A stretch of 11,869 nt of DNA from Candidatus Curtissbacteria bacterium (GTDB taxonomy: Bacteria > Patescibacteriota > Microgenomatia > Curtissbacterales > GWA2-41-24), in NCBI GenBank assembly GCA_016187105.1, contig JACPKK010000028.1:1-11869 (forward strand). The letters are read 5' to 3'. The notes beneath the pieces are model-generated. The model made no database searches. It was given only the letters and a program-made list of their open reading frames with translations, and was not told where the DNA came from. Numbering within the stretch: position 1 is the stretch's first letter; each line of letters begins with the position of its first letter. The position numbers and the translations under genes were made by a program. Below are positions 11,599 through 11,869 of this stretch, piece after piece.

Positions 11599-11869
11599 TT
11601 ATAATTTCGCGACTTGCAAAAAGTCCAATTCGACGGGAGTTTCACGGCCGAAAATACTGACTAAAACCTTGAGTTTGCCTTTTTCTTCGTCGATTTCGGA
11701 AATAGAGCCCAAAAATTCGGAAAACGGGCCGTCGACAATCTTGATGGCTTCGCCGACGGAAAAGGTAGTTTTGAACTTCGGCGCCTCCATGGACATGAAC
11801 CTTTGGATGGTGGCGACTTCTTCGTCGGCCAGAGGGGTCGGGCGGTTGCCCATGCCGACGAAGGAGGTG
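11599..11869 (-). CDS. nusG: Transcription factor NusG, C-terminal part (5' end outside window)
   Basis: The frame is open to the window edge and its first visible residues, SFVGMGNRPTPLADEEV, fit the end of the NusG NGN domain. After a linker (QRFMSMEAPKFKTTF) comes the KOW domain with FSVGEAIKIVDGPFSEFLGSISEIDEEKGKLKVLVSIFGRETPVELDF. NusG binds RNA polymerase and couples it to Rho or ribosomal S10. About 90 residues are visible; Met at 11853 is internal. It leads the ribosomal protein cluster. Confidence 0.96.
   Translation of the reverse strand, partial: TSFVGMGNRPTPLADEEVATIQRFMSMEAPKFKTTFSVGEAIKIVDGPFSEFLGSISEIDEEKGKLKVLVSIFGRETPVELDFLQVAKL

Overview
The window looks like a chromosomal piece of a Candidate Phyla Radiation (Patescibacteria) bacterium. 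The case for this is an inference from several features together: L1 and L7/L12 with long low-complexity N-terminal extensions, an orphan protein with a hydrophobic N-terminus, winged helix and Cas2-like domain of a kind common in that group, a tiny excisionase-type HTH gene, a partial surface protein with an 'INGGVYAN...PA..FVFDAKY' type C-terminus, promoters that leave no room for a 5' leader, and very many short tandem and palindromic repeats. I cannot name the species.

Region 1 (1-3700, mostly + strand): the end of a surface-type protein; a convergent small hypothetical gene with a good sigma70 promoter; an MreB-family gene whose first codons are a 9-bp tandem repeat and whose ATPase residues are partly replaced; a GC-rich noncoding block bounded by 11-bp inverted repeats; a WecG/TagA/CpsF glycosyltransferase; then about 550 bases of AT-rich DNA with at most one doubtful 42-codon ORF. 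MreB plus a GT26 glycosyltransferase suggests cell-envelope functions.

Region 2 (3700-7700): galT (+) converges on a minus-strand HAD-IIB phosphomannomutase-like gene. Upstream lie a broken inositol-monophosphatase-family gene, the Cas2-like gene and an excisionase-type HTH gene with a tandemly duplicated 3' end. The broken gene and the Cas2-like gene share an upstream element with a palindromic ACGATCGT core, and both have a -10 box exactly 6 bases before their ATG.

Region 3 (7858-11869, all minus strand): the nusG-rplK-rplA ... rplJ-rplL cluster. Between rplA and rplJ sit a 33-codon acidic ORF with a strong Shine-Dalgarno sequence and a 161-codon unknown gene. The RNA-level control is rich: an L10-type leader with a textbook attenuator before rplJ, a possible pseudoknot before the acidic ORF, and a hairpin between SD and start codon at rplA. 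The L1 and L7/L12 extensions share a 13-residue cassette, PKxLxTKxPKxQK.

The strongest candidates for undescribed biology are the Cas2-like gene with its shared operator-like element, the pseudoknot leader of the acidic ORF, the rplA SD-hairpin, and the spread of short repeats into coding regions (mreB, galT, rplJ, rplA, rplL).
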